Assembly: GCA_026770585.1 (NCBI GenBank)
Contig: MU647494.1
Coordinates: 1-11,728 of the forward strand
Reading direction: 5' to 3'
DNA length: 11,728 bases
Source of the DNA: Baffinella frigidus
Taxonomy: Eukaryota; Cryptophyceae; Cryptomonadales; Baffinellaceae
In this document: positions 1 to 6,912 of the stretch, one piece after another
Layout of the letters: each line of letters starts with the position of its first letter
Position numbering within the stretch: the first letter of the stretch is position 1
Notes under the pieces: generated by a model
Seen by the model: the letters and a program-made list of their open reading frames with translations, nothing else
The model's database searches: none
What the model was told of the DNA's origin: nothing
Made by a program: the position numbers and the translations under genes

Positions 1-1
1 G

Positions 2-694
2 CAGATCTCCAAAGAGTACCAAATCAAGACCAGCTCCCACGCCTTCGGGCTCTCCATTTCGCTCCTCCATCGCGCCCTTTCTCTCCCGAAGTTCCGCGAT
101 CAAGCATCACTCGACCCGGCGCTTCCCCTTGCGTGCTGCAGCCTTGGACTCAAGTGGGAGCTTGGCTCTCCCGCGAAGATCAGCGACCTGTGCCGTCTCG
201 CCACGGAGAAGATGGGCTTCGTGCTCCAAGACCAGGCGCTGGTGCAGATGGAACTGTCTCTCGTCGAGGCGCTCAGCTGGGGCATTGACGCTGTGACTCC
301 TTCGCACATTTTCGCCAACCTCCTCGCCCTCTCCCACCCTCCTCTCCCGAACCTCCGCAACACCGTCGACTTCTTCCTGCAAGTCTACTACATGTACATC
401 GCCCCGCACGCCGCGCACCGCCCCTCCACCGTCGTCCAGGCCATCTTTGCAGCCGTCGCGGGCCTCTCCCTCCCTCCACCCGCCGCCACCACCGCCGAGG
501 ACTCCGATAGCGCCGACTACCACCTCATCCTCGCCCTTCTCCTCCAGTACACCAAGGGGGACTACACATCCCCGCTCGATCCGAGCCACGCCTTTAACGC
601 CGCCGAGGAGAAAGCGCTGCACGCGCTCCGCCGCGAGTGGCTGGCGTGGCTCCCCGCGGGCCTTGCGCCCTTGCGTGGGGCGAAGCCGCTCTGA
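2..694 (+). CDS. Cyclin-like protein, C-terminal part (5' end outside window)
   Basis: The frame is open from base 2 to a TGA at 692-694, giving 230 residues with no start in the window, so this is a partial gene. Residues about 1-115 resemble the second half of a cyclin box: an alanine/cysteine-rich helix at residues 43-53 (LACCSLGLKWE) sits where cyclins have the ACLFIASKYEE-type helix. It is followed by a polar segment and a helix ending in LSWGIDAVTPSHIF (about 91-104), matching the family pattern LxFDLxxPTPxxF. Residues about 120-215 fit the C-terminal cyclin fold (NTVDFFLQVYYMY onward), interrupted by a Pro/Ala then acidic linker (about 158-173). Cyclins activate cyclin-dependent kinases in cell-cycle or transcription control; the subclass cannot be told from this piece. 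The codons strongly prefer G or C at the third position, unlike the DNA downstream. The last residues (RGAKPL) fall inside a duplicated segment, so the original C-terminus may have been altered. No intron is evident. The cyclin call rests on recalled family patterns, not a search. Confidence 0.75.
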   Translation, partial: QISKEYQIKTSSHAFGLSISLLHRALSLPKFRDQASLDPALPLACCSLGLKWELGSPAKISDLCRLATEKMGFVLQDQALVQMELSLVEALSWGIDAVTPSHIFANLLALSHPPLPNLRNTVDFFLQVYYMYIAPHAAHRPSTVVQAIFAAVAGLSLPPPAATTAEDSDSADYHLILALLLQYTKGDYTSPLDPSHAFNAAEEKALHALRREWLAWLPAGLAPLRGAKPL

Positions 695-705
695 GAGTAG
701 GTGTT

Positions 706-744
706 GGGTTTAATAAAGTAATCAAGGTCTCTCACGTCTTCTCT
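706..744. repeat. Short dispersed repeat, copy 1 (pair with 1150-1187)
   Basis: The stretch GGGTTTAATAAAG followed by AAGGTCTCTCACGTCTTCTC matches 1150-1187 (GGGTTGTATAAAATAAA then AAGGTCTTTCACGTCTTCTC), with few differences in the last 22 bases. The two copies bracket the dispersed repeat at 848-922 and the foldback element at 994-1115, so this roughly 400-base block may have arrived as a unit. Confidence 0.8.
712..717 (+). promoter_or_regulatory. Possible polyadenylation signal AATAAA
   Basis: AATAAA begins 18 bases after the cyclin stop codon. The word and position are compatible with a poly(A) signal. Many protists do not rely on this hexamer and the word occurs by chance, so support is weak. 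Confidence 0.3.
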
Positions 745-847
745 CCCCGGGGCGAAGCCGCTCTGAGAATAGGATCCATCCAGCGCCACGCACAGGATCC
801 ATCCGGGCCCTGTACCGTGTAAGTGTATTTCGTGTGTGTGCTGTAAT

Positions 848-922
848 TCCTTGAGCTTCTTTTAACTTCCACCATAGGCGGACACTGGATCTTATGAGCA
901 GAAAAGCCATGCTTTCTTTCGG
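848..922. repeat. Dispersed repeat family B, copy 1 (pair with 6838-6912)
   Basis: The core CATAGGCGGACAC, then GGA and GCAGAAAAGCCATGCTT, recurs at 6863-6912 in the same orientation, with weaker similarity extending upstream. Both copies lie within about 130 bases of a TA-flanked foldback element, one upstream and one downstream of it. Translated on the minus strand both give related peptides (for example VRLWWKLKEAQG and VRLCWELEEPKG), so an ancestral coding origin is possible, but stops and short length prevent calling a gene. Confidence 0.75.
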
Positions 923-993
923 ATCACATCAGGCTGTGACAGTAGGCGTATTTCTTGTCGTTGAGTGGAATGCGCATGACTCGTGCTCAGGCA

Positions 994-1115
994 TACAAGG
1001 GTACCTCGCTCATAAAAAAGCGCACCCCCCTCCAGGACCACCATAGGGCCCTAGGCATAGTCGTACTGTAGGGTCCTAGGAGGAGGTGGTTTCTCATGAG
1101 CGAGGTACCCCGGTA
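994..1115 (+). mobile_element. Foldback MITE family A, copy 1 (118-bp body)
   Basis: TA dinucleotides at 994-995 and 1114-1115 flank a 118-base body (996-1113) whose ends are inverted copies of each other: left CAAGGGTACCTCGCTCAT, right ATGAGCGAGGTACCCCGG. Inside are C-rich and G-rich tracts and a second inverted pair around CCAGGACC / GGTCCTAGG, so the whole body can fold into one long hairpin. It has no coding capacity, so any movement would need a transposase from elsewhere. TA target duplication with a CAGGGGTACCTCG-like end recalls pogo/Tigger-type elements of the Tc1/mariner superfamily; that link is from memory. Confidence 0.85.
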
Positions 1116-1149
1116 GCCTCTGTGGGGGGGGATGCGTGGCGGACGTGGT

Positions 1150-1187
1150 GGGTTGTATAAAATAAAAAGGTCTTTCACGTCTTCTCT
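1150..1187. repeat. Short dispersed repeat, copy 2 (pair with 706-744)
   Basis: This is the second copy of the repeat at 706-744; the last 22 bases (1166-1187) differ at only two positions. It lies just upstream of the first C-rich heptamer array. Confidence 0.8.
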
Positions 1188-1209
1188 CAGATCTGCCAAA
1201 ACCTTCTAT

Positions 1210-1431
1210 TAAACCCTACATGTACATGTATACCCCACACCCTACACCTTTACACAATACATCCTACAACTAAACCCTACACTCTACACTTTACACTCTA
1301 CACCCTGCACCCTACACCCTACACCCTACACCCTACACCCTTCACCCTTCACCCTACACCCTATACCCTACACCCTACACCCTACACCCTGCATCCATAA
1401 ACCTACACCCTATGCTCTAAACCCTAAACCC
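1210..1431 (-). repeat. Degenerate C-rich telomere-like array (CCCTACA type)
   Basis: Mostly heptamers of the form CCCTACA/ACACCCT with substitutions, turning into CCCTAAA at the right edge (1415-1431). The prevailing word equals TGTAGGG on the other strand, a one-base variant of TTTAGGG. ACATGTACATGTAT near 1217 interrupts it. Confidence 0.9.
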
Positions 1432-1442
1432 GGTTTAGGGTT
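1420..1442. repeat. Inverted junction between C-rich and G-rich telomere words
   Basis: AACCCTAAACC (1420-1430), one central C, then GGTTTAGGGTT (1432-1442) form a perfect 11-base inverted repeat. The array polarity flips here from CCCTAAA to TTTAGGG. The order (C-strand then G-strand) is the opposite of that made by end-to-end telomere fusion. Confidence 0.9.
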
Positions 1443-1698
1443 GAGGGTTCCGGAAAATCGAGAAATTCTGGCCACGAGGCCGGGTCGAGCCGCTGCGTTT
1501 TGTTGTATTTATCGATCTAAATCGGTGTGTGTTAGTGTATTTATCGATCTGAGTCGGTGCGATTTTTGATCTCCTCGTGTACATGATGTACCACCTTACG
1601 TGATGACTCACCACCCTGTGAAGTTCTTCGTCGTCATCGGCATCGACACGCACATCCACTGCTGTTACTAGTAGTGGTATTCCTATAGCGGTGAATAA
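1443..1698. other. Non-repetitive island between arrays; contains a 24-bp direct repeat
   Basis: About 250 bases without heptamers. TGTATTTATCGATCT occurs at 1504 and 1536 within two 24-base copies (1504-1527, 1536-1559) differing at two positions. No gene is supported. The minus strand has a 74-codon frame at 1435-1659 with no recognisable domain. Confidence 0.6.
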
Positions 1699-2483
1699 TT
1701 AGGGTTTAAGGTTTAGGATTTAGGATCAAGGGTTTTGGGTTTTGGGTTTAGGGTTTGGGGTTTAGGGTTTGGGATTTAGGGTTTCAGGTTTACGTTTGAG
1801 GTTTTGAGGTTTGAGGTTTGAGATTTAGGGTTTGGGGTTTAGGGCTTAGGGTTCAGGCTTTAGGGTTTAGGGTTTAGGGTTAGGGTTCAGGGTTTAGGGT
1901 TTCGGGTTTCGGGTTTCGGGTTTAGGGTTCAGGGTGTAGGGTTTAGGGTTCAGGGTGTAGGGTTCAGGGTTCAGGGTTTAGGGTTTAGGGTTTAGGGTTT
2001 AGGATTGAGGGTTTAGGGTTCAGGGTTTAGGGTTTAGGGTTTAGGGTTTAGGGTTTAGGGTTGAGGGTTTAGGGTTTAGGGTTTAGGGTTCAGGGTTGAG
2101 GGTTTAAGGTTGAGGGTTCAGGGTTTAGGGTTCAAGTTTTTGGGTTGGTGTTTGGTTTTTGGTGTTTGGTGTTTGATGTTGAAGGTTTGGGGTTCAGGGT
2201 TCAGGGTTCAGGGTTCAGAGTTTAGGGTTCAGGGTTTAGGGCTTTGGGTTTTGGGTTTTGGGTGTAGGGTGTAGGGTGTAGGGTATGGGGTTTGGGGGTT
2301 AGGGTGTAGGGCTCTGGGTTTAGGTTGTTGGGTTTAGTGTTTAGGGGTCAGGGTTCAGGGTTTTGGGTTTAGGGGTTTGGGTTTAGGGTTTAGGGTTCAG
2401 GGTAAAGGGTAAAGGATGTAGGGTTTATGGTTTATGGTTTATGGTTCATGGTTTAGTGTTTAGGGTTTAGTGTTTAGGGTTTG
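1699..2483 (+). repeat. Long degenerate G-rich telomere-like array (TTTAGGG)
   Basis: Nearly 800 bases of TTTAGGG heptamers mixed with TTCAGGG, TTGAGGG, TTTCGGG (about three in a row near 1899-1921), TGTAGGG (near 2261-2283) and TTTATGG (near 2420-2450). Perfect runs occur around 2023-2090. The substitutions sit on a mostly intact 7-base period, with some added bases. Strand polarity is uniform. Confidence 0.95.
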
Positions 2484-2637
2484 GCCCTTTTACAGCTTCT
2501 GCCATTATGTGCTCAGAGAGAGAGAGAGGGCCCAGCGTGTGACGAGAAATTGCATGTTCTCCATCGCGTTTAATTGTGTGTCCTTCATTGCGAACAACCT
2601 CGCCCGTGGTGGAGGGGCCCCATCCCATGCCACAACG
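2484..2637. other. Unique spacer with a short GA run
   Basis: Non-heptamer sequence with an AG dinucleotide run at about 2514-2528. Open frames here are short and look like chance readings. No gene, RNA or hairpin is convincing. Confidence 0.5.
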
Positions 2638-2751
2638 ATTTTAGTTCAAACCTTGGAAATCAATGAAAATTACTACACGAATGCTTCAATATTATTAATA
2701 AAGATCATGATGTATAGTAAATTTCATTCCCCAAAGGTTTTAGATTAAAAC
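2638..2751. repeat. Dispersed repeat family C, copy 1 (pair with 8219-8331)
   Basis: AT-rich stretch sharing long words with 8219-8331 in the same orientation, including CACGAATGCTT, AATATTA and TAGTAAATTTCATT. I estimate roughly 70-75% identity by eye over about 110 bases. Its origin is unknown. The two copies are 5.6 kb apart and differ in flanking sequence, so this reads as an old dispersed repeat. Confidence 0.8.
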
Positions 2752-3041
2752 CGTGTTCATATGAAATCGTGCGTGTGGGTTCTAGGGAACGAGCCTGGGC
2801 ATACAGGTTGTGAACCGGCAGTTGCCTAATAGGAGTTGAGGGGGGAATGGCTCCAAGGCATTACATGTCCCTTGTTGCGTTCAGTGTGCGGGCCCTGGGC
2901 GAGAAATGCTGGTGCTTAGAGTCTGGAATCGCACCAACCTTTTTTGAAGAAACAAGTTTCTCTCTCTGGTTCCGGGGTCTGTCTGCCAAGGTGCTGACTG
3001 ACCACGCCAGGTCGCACGTGGAAACTTCTCAACGCATTGTT
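2752..3041. other. Unique region, nothing supported
   Basis: About 290 bases in which I see no convincing gene, RNA or repeat. Overlapping open frames on both strands extend into the inverted repeat at 3042-3180, and their resemblance to each other comes from that palindrome. Confidence 0.5.
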
Positions 3042-3180
3042 CCACCAGCCCTCCGAGCCGGACCAAATCGACGATTTTTTGGAGCCATTTCCTCGGGTGG
3101 CACATTCGTTTTCGAAGGTGCCACCCGAGGAATTGGCGCATGCTCCAGCCTCGATTTGGTCTGCCCTGGAGGGCTGGTGG
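3042..3180. mobile_element. Foldback element with 67-bp imperfect arms
   Basis: Left arm 3042-3108 and right arm 3113-3180 are inverted copies separated by a TTTT loop. Matching blocks include CCACCAGCCCTCC, GACCAAATCGA, TTCCTCGGGTGGCAC and TTCG. A few mismatches and one offset occur mid-arm. The structure is a typical long-hairpin MITE or foldback remnant. I could not define a target-site duplication. It ends about 55 bases before a family A MITE. Confidence 0.85.
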
Positions 3181-3236
3181 TTCACCACCCACATGGCCCC
3201 AGTGGAGGTTCCGGAGAGTCCCACGACCCTTAAATG

Positions 3237-3359
3237 TACCTGGTACATAGCTTAAAAGAAAATGCGCCCAGCCCTAGGACCATAGTCGGGCCCTAAGCAT
3301 AGGCCTACTGTAGGGCCCAAGGGGGGGGGGTTCTTTTGTGAACGGGGTACCCGTTTGTA
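3237..3359 (+). mobile_element. Foldback MITE family A, copy 2 (decayed)
   Basis: The core CCCTAGGACCATAG, GGGCCCTAAGCATAG and ACTGTAGGGCCC aligns with the other family A copies, and the right end TTTGTGAACGGGGTACCC matches the family terminus with substitutions. The left end (GGTACATAGCTTAAAAGAAA) is more altered. TA occurs at both proposed edges (3237-3238, 3358-3359). It is the most diverged and presumably the oldest of the four copies. Confidence 0.75.
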
Positions 3360-3389
3360 CACAACGTGTAGAGTTGCCTGACCCCTGGC

Positions 3390-3617
3390 ATGTTTGCCTC
3401 GAGCCCTCAGAAGGAGGGCCAAATTGCGTATTTGGGGTCACTCATTTTTGTTCTGGAGCCCGACGGATGCCAGCGTGTGAGCCTCTTCAACTGTACAAAC
3501 TGCCGCAGTTACAGTTTCAGCCAGAAGCACGCTTGGGTTTACCTTGAATTCATTAAGAAAATTCAGGCTCGTAGGGCCGCGAAAAAAATTGTCGTTTTGA
3601 AGCTAATAAAAATGTAA
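3390..3617 (+). CDS. Doubtful hypothetical ORF, 75 aa
   Basis: The reading frame runs from ATG at 3390 to TAA at 3615-3617. The predicted peptide has three cysteines (CQRVSLFNCTNC, about residues 27-38) and a lysine/arginine-rich C-terminal third. I recognise no family. It lies just after a decayed MITE in an otherwise gene-free region, and its third positions are not GC-rich like those of the cyclin. It may be a transposon protein remnant or a chance frame; I favour chance. Confidence 0.15.
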   Translation: MFASSPQKEGQIAYLGSLIFVLEPDGCQRVSLFNCTNCRSYSFSQKHAWVYLEFIKKIQARRAAKKIVVLKLIKM

Positions 3618-3935
3618 AAATAGGGTTAAAACGCACACAGCGGGTTCTTCACATCGCTGATTGGAACTTATGCGATCAAATATATACGAAACTTTCATTT
3701 GTACCAGAAGTGTCCTTTTAAAATGTTTAACGACCTTTACAACATTTAAAACCCCGAAAAAACGAAAAAACGCACCGCAAACGCTCTACTGAAAGGACCT
3801 CCGGCAAAGACTTCAAGAAACTCAACCCAGAACACAATGCCAGACCCCAACTCAACCCTTAATCCGAAACACCAAAATCCTGAGCCACTGAAACTTGAAC
3901 ACCAAACTTCACTTTTAACACAAAACACTGAACAG
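3618..3935. other. Unique to transitional region before the C-rich array
   Basis: Mostly unique, A-rich sequence to about 3750, grading into increasingly CCCTAAA-like words toward 3936 (for example AACTCAACCC, CTCAACCCTTAATCC). No gene, RNA or hairpin is supported. The gradual onset suggests decayed heptamers at the array edge. Confidence 0.5.
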
Positions 3936-4199
3936 TAAACCTCAAACCCTAAACGCGAAATCCTAAATCCTCAACCCGAAATCGTGGACCCTGAACTCTA
4001 ATCCCTCATCCTTAAACCTTAAACCCTGAACCCTAAACCCTGAACCCTGAACCCTGAACCCTAGACCCTAAACCCTGAACCCTAAACCCTTGACCCTGAA
4101 CCCCAAAGTTGGGCCCAAACCCTGTACCCTAAACCCTGAACCCCAAACCTTACACGCTAAACCCTGAACTCTGAACCCTACACCCTCAACCCTGAACCA

Positions 4200-4455
4200 A
4201 TGTCGACGTGTGAACCTTAATAAATCCAGGTCCGCAAAACAACCGCTTTCTTGCGATCCTTAATTTGTACAGCGAACCCTACATCCTACACCCACACCCT
4301 GAACCCTAAACCCTACTCCCTCAATCCTGAACTTTCCGAACGCCTTGTTACGGTCCTTATTGTACTAGCATTTTGAACGGTTCAATGCCAGTGGTTCCGT
4401 TACGCAGCACAAAATGTAAGGACCGCAGACCAACCATTGTCCGAATACGTTCCGT
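4200..4455. repeat. Satellite island, copy 1 (split by heptamers)
   Basis: The first part (about 4200-4275) contains AACCGCTTTCTTGCGATCC and TTAATTTGTAC, matching the 38-40-base units at 4617-4769. Then come heptamers (4276-4330), then a tail (4335-4450: TACGGTCCTTATTGTACT, GGTTCCGTTACGCAGCA, AAGGACCGCAGACCA). The tail corresponds to the one at 4750-4840. A telomeric block sits where the second island has extra satellite units. Confidence 0.75.
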
Positions 4456-4564
4456 AATCATGGACCCTAAACTCTAAACCCTAAACCCTAAACCCTGAAC
4501 CCTAAACCCTAAACCCTTAACCCTTAACCCTAAACCCTAAACCCTGAACCGTAAAACACTGCAA

Positions 4565-4858
4565 CATTGGGGGTGGATCTTGATAAATCCAAGAAACCGA
4601 CCGCTTTCTTAAATCCGCAAACCGACCGCTTTCCTGCGATCATTAATTTGTACAACAAACTGACCGTTTTTTTGCGGTCCTCGATTTATACTGCAAACTG
4701 GGGTCTTTTTGGCGGTCCTTGATTTGTACTGCAAACGGACCGCTTTTTTTGCGGTCCTTCATTTGTACTGGCATTATGTAACGGTTTCCGGTACGCAGCA
4801 AAACAAAATATAAGGGCCGCGCACCAGTCAACGCTTGTCACGAAGCCTGGAACCTTGT
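4565..4858. repeat. Satellite island, copy 2, with four 36-40-bp units
   Basis: Units at 4617-4656, 4657-4692, 4693-4730 and 4731-4769 share the plan GCAAAC-GACCGC-T run-GCGGTCCTT-ATTTGTACT. The last contains GACCGC, seven T and GCGGTC, a small perfect hairpin; the third has lost its first stem half (GGGGTC). A partial unit precedes at about 4595. The tail to 4858 matches that of the other island. A minus-strand 62-codon frame here merely reads the repeat. Confidence 0.85.
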
Positions 4859-5738
4859 CAATCTAAACCCTAAACCCTAAACCCTAAACCCTAAACCCTA
4901 AACCCTAAACCCTAAACTCTGAACCCTAAACCCTGAACCCTCAACCCAAACCCCTAAACCCTAACCCTCAACCTAAAACCCTAAAGCCTCAACGTAAAGC
5001 CTCAACCCTAAACTCTGAACCCTGAACCATAGAACGCTCACCGGTAAGACATTTAATTAATCCTTCTGGTACTACTTTGAGAACGCGACCACCGACCAAC
5101 CCGAACCCTCTCAACCCTAACCCCGGAAACCTGAACCCTAAACCTGCAACCGTGAACCCTGAGCAACTCTCGAACCTCCTCAACCCCCAACACTGAACAC
5201 TAAATACGAAACACGAAACAAGAAACACAAAACACCAAGCAGTAACACCAGACCCCTAAACCCTAAACCCCGACCCATAAACCGTGACCAATAAACCCTA
5301 AGTCCTAAACCCTAAACCCTGGACCTTAAACCCTAAATTTTTAGAAACCGTGAACCCTAAACCCTAAACCCTAAACCCTAAACCCTGAACCCCAAATCCT
5401 GAACCAGAAACCTTAAACCCTAAACCCTCACCCTCAACCCTCAACCCTAAACCCTCAACTCTAAACCCTAAGCCCTAACCCCTAAACCCGAAACCTTGAA
5501 CCCGAAACCCGAAACCCGAAACCCGAAAACCAAAAGTTTACCCGGACGACTGTACCTAAACCTTGAACCCTAAATCCTGAACCCTAAACCCTACACCTTA
5601 AACTGTAAACCCTCATGCCTCATCCCTCCACTCTAAACCCAAAACTCTTAACCCTACATCCTAAATCCTGAACTCTGAACCCTGAACCCTGGACCCTAAA
5701 CCCTTAAACCCTAATCCCTCAACACCTCCTTTAGGTCC

Positions 5739-5840
5739 TTGGCCGAAAATCCTGGTACCAAATTTCGTTGGCCGAAAATCCTGGTACCAAAATTTTGTAC
5801 CAGGAACCAGATTTTGGTCCCAAAATTTGGGGGGCGGCTT
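5739..5840. repeat. Direct repeat plus inverted copy at the array edge
   Basis: A 24-base word beginning TTGGCCGAAAATCCTGGTAC occurs exactly at 5739-5762 and 5768-5791. Directly after the second copy, GTACCAGG repeats its CCTGGTAC in inverted form across AAAATTTT, followed by more CCAAAATTT/ATTTTGG words. The cluster marks the right border of the C-rich array. Confidence 0.85.
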
Positions 5841-5869
5841 TTGGCACCGAATTCGTATTGAGCTTACGA

Positions 5870-6016
5870 ACTTCGTAATGAGCCTTGTTGAGCTGAGTGC
5901 TCAACTCAACTCAACAAGGATGCTCAAAATCATGGAATTGGCTCAACTCAGCTCAACTCAGCAACGAACTCATGATTCATGGTACTGGCTCAACTCAACA
6001 ACGATGAGTTGAGTTC
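5870..6016. repeat. CTCAACTCA-rich repeat cluster with two hairpins
   Basis: CTCAACTCA and its reverse complement TGAGTTGAG recur many times. CCTTGTTGAGCTGAG (5883-5897) pairs with CTCAACTCAACAAGG (5905-5919) with one mismatch; CTCAACTCA (5989-5997) pairs perfectly with TGAGTTGAG (6005-6013). No coding or RNA-gene signature accompanies it. Confidence 0.85.
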
Positions 6017-6112
6017 CCAGCCCTGGTGGTTTCCGGGGCCGTTTCCCCACTACACCCCTATCTTCAGGCCCTTGTCGTGACCCTTCTGATTTTATTTTGT
6101 ACGGCAAGGTGA

Positions 6113-6170
6113 AAGGTTCGTAAGAAGGTTGCCCACAAGGTTCGTAAGAAGGAAAGGTTCGTAAGAAGGT
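6113..6170. repeat. Three copies of AAGGTTCGTAAGAAGG
   Basis: The 16-base word occurs at 6113-6128, 6137-6152 and 6154-6169. The first and third are followed by TTGCCCA and TCGCCCA, so the original unit was longer. Spacing alternates between 24 and 17 bases. Confidence 0.9.
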
Positions 6171-6260
6171 CGCCCAAGATCCGTGAAAAGCAAGGGTTAC
6201 AACATTTCCTCTTGTGAAAAGTTCGGGGGAAGGGGGAAGGGGGATCGGCCGGTCCTGTGC

Positions 6261-6360
6261 GGGTGGGGTCGAGGAGCTCATCCGTAGATCGTTCCAATCT
6301 CCTCAAGAGTGAGGTGGGCGTGGCCTCCGATGTGAGTGTAATGCAAAGCACCAAAGCGCC
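6261..6360. repeat. Dispersed repeat family D, copy 1 (pair with 9719-9823)
   Basis: About 100 bases nearly repeated at 9719-9823 in the same orientation, including GGGTGGGGTC, CTCATCCGTAGATCGTT and GTGTAATGCAAAGCA, with roughly 85% identity by eye. On the minus strand both copies can be read as a short peptide ending at the same TGA (TLEEIGTIYG and TLEEMATIYG), but most differences change the residue, arguing against selection on that frame. The role is unknown. Confidence 0.88.
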
Positions 6361-6464
6361 TGAGGCGTCTCACTCTCGACTTTTGTCTCTCGGTGCGTAG
6401 CGCTCTTGCTGTTTCGAATTTTTCACGAATCACAAACCCAGAGACACTGATACTCTGCGCGCGA

Positions 6465-6550
6465 GAGCTCGTACGAGGTCGCAGAACTCGGGTGGTAGAG
6501 CTCGTACGAGGTCGTAGAGGTCGAAACTCGTACCGGTACATGTACGAGTA
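6465..6550. repeat. GAGCTCGTACGAGGTCG direct repeats and small palindrome
   Basis: GAGCTCGTACGAGGTCG is followed by CAGA at 6465-6485 and by TAGA at 6498-6518. A degenerate third part leads into ACTCGTAC (6526-6533) facing GTACGAGT (6542-6549) around an 8-base loop. CTCGTACGAG is itself self-complementary. Confidence 0.88.
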
Positions 6551-6668
6551 CGATCTCGTAACCTGATTTCGTTGCTGCCAAATATCTCTCCTGAACCAAG
6601 GCCTCGGGGTAACGCCTGACACACCTGGAGGCAATGGTTCCGGAGGTTCAGGGCGCGGCCGCAAGAGC

Positions 6669-6790
6669 TACAGGGGTACCTTGCTCATAAGAAACCGCCC
6701 CCCCCCTAGGACCCTAAAGTAGTCCTATGCCTATGGCCCTATGGTGGTCCTAGGGGGGTAGGCGTTTCTTATGAGCGAGGTACCCCTGTA
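6669..6790 (-). mobile_element. Foldback MITE family A, copy 3 (best preserved, inverted)
   Basis: TA at 6669-6670 and 6789-6790 flank a 118-base body (6671-6788). The ends CAGGGGTACCTTGCTCAT and ATGAGCGAGGTACCCCTG are inverted copies with one mismatch, and the match continues inward for about 24 bases. The asymmetric core is the reverse complement of that in copies 1 and 4 (TAGGACCACCATAGGGCCA on the minus strand), so this copy inserted in the other orientation. Intact ends suggest it is the youngest copy here. Confidence 0.9.
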
Positions 6791-6837
6791 CCTGGTAGAG
6801 AGAGGTCACGTGCACTCTGCGGATTGTCTCTTTATGT

Positions 6838-6912
6838 CCTTTAGGTTCTTCGAGCTCCCAACATAGGCGGACACCGGAACTGGTTCTGCAGAAAAGCCAT
6901 GCTTCCTTTCGT
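6838..6912. repeat. Dispersed repeat family B, copy 2 (pair with 848-922)
   Basis: Contains CATAGGCGGACAC (6863-6875) and GCAGAAAAGCCATGCTT as in copy 1, with the same orientation and spacing. It lies about 50 bases after family A copy 3, whereas copy 1 lies before family A copy 1, so the two repeats are neighbours but not in a fixed order. Confidence 0.75.

Larger units (their letters stand above)
677..771. repeat. 72-bp-offset direct repeat over the cyclin stop codon
   Basis: The 20-base word GGGGCGAAGCCGCTCTGAGA occurs at 677-696 and again at 749-768, each followed by one differing base and TAGG. The first copy encodes the last cyclin residues and the stop. A shorter word, AGGATCCATCC, is also duplicated at 771-781 and 794-804. 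This looks like a local duplication or a rearrangement junction at the gene's 3' end. Confidence 0.9.
3936..5724 (-). repeat. Long degenerate C-rich telomere-like array (CCCTAAA) with islands
   Basis: About 1.8 kb of CCCTAAA/CCCTGAA/CCCTCAA heptamers, the largest array in the window. The cleanest runs are at 4864-4916 and 5347-5392. A TTTCGGG-type block (CCCGAAA several times) lies at about 5503-5527, echoing the TTTCGGG block in the opposite-polarity array at 1899-1921. Three non-telomeric islands interrupt it: 4200-4455 (itself split by heptamers), 4565-4858 and about 5036-5100. Uniform polarity across the islands suggests later insertion into, or co-amplification with, one array. Confidence 0.95.

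Noticed and set aside
107-622. Large minus-strand frame opposite the cyclin
   Set aside because: Shadow of a GC-rich coding strand; its Gly/Glu/Val-rich composition is typical of antisense reading, and the + strand frame carries family-like motifs.
1603-1674. Short + strand peptide containing IGIDTHIH, reminiscent of the urease/dihydroorotase metal-binding motif
   Set aside because: Only about 20 residues, flanked by stops and heptamer arrays, with no other urease-like sequence nearby; the match is best explained by chance.
1699-2483. A functional chromosome terminus
   Set aside because: The array is degenerate, internal and flanked by other DNA on both sides, so it is interstitial in this assembly.
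2847-3255. Overlapping 70-130-codon frames on both strands
   Set aside because: Similar words in sense and antisense peptides (HQPS, DQI) come from the inverted repeat at 3042-3180, not from protein homology.
6278-6300. Minus-strand ATTGGAACGAT, as found in U6 snRNA
   Set aside because: Only 11 bases agree with the U6 consensus; the flanking conserved U6 segments are absent.
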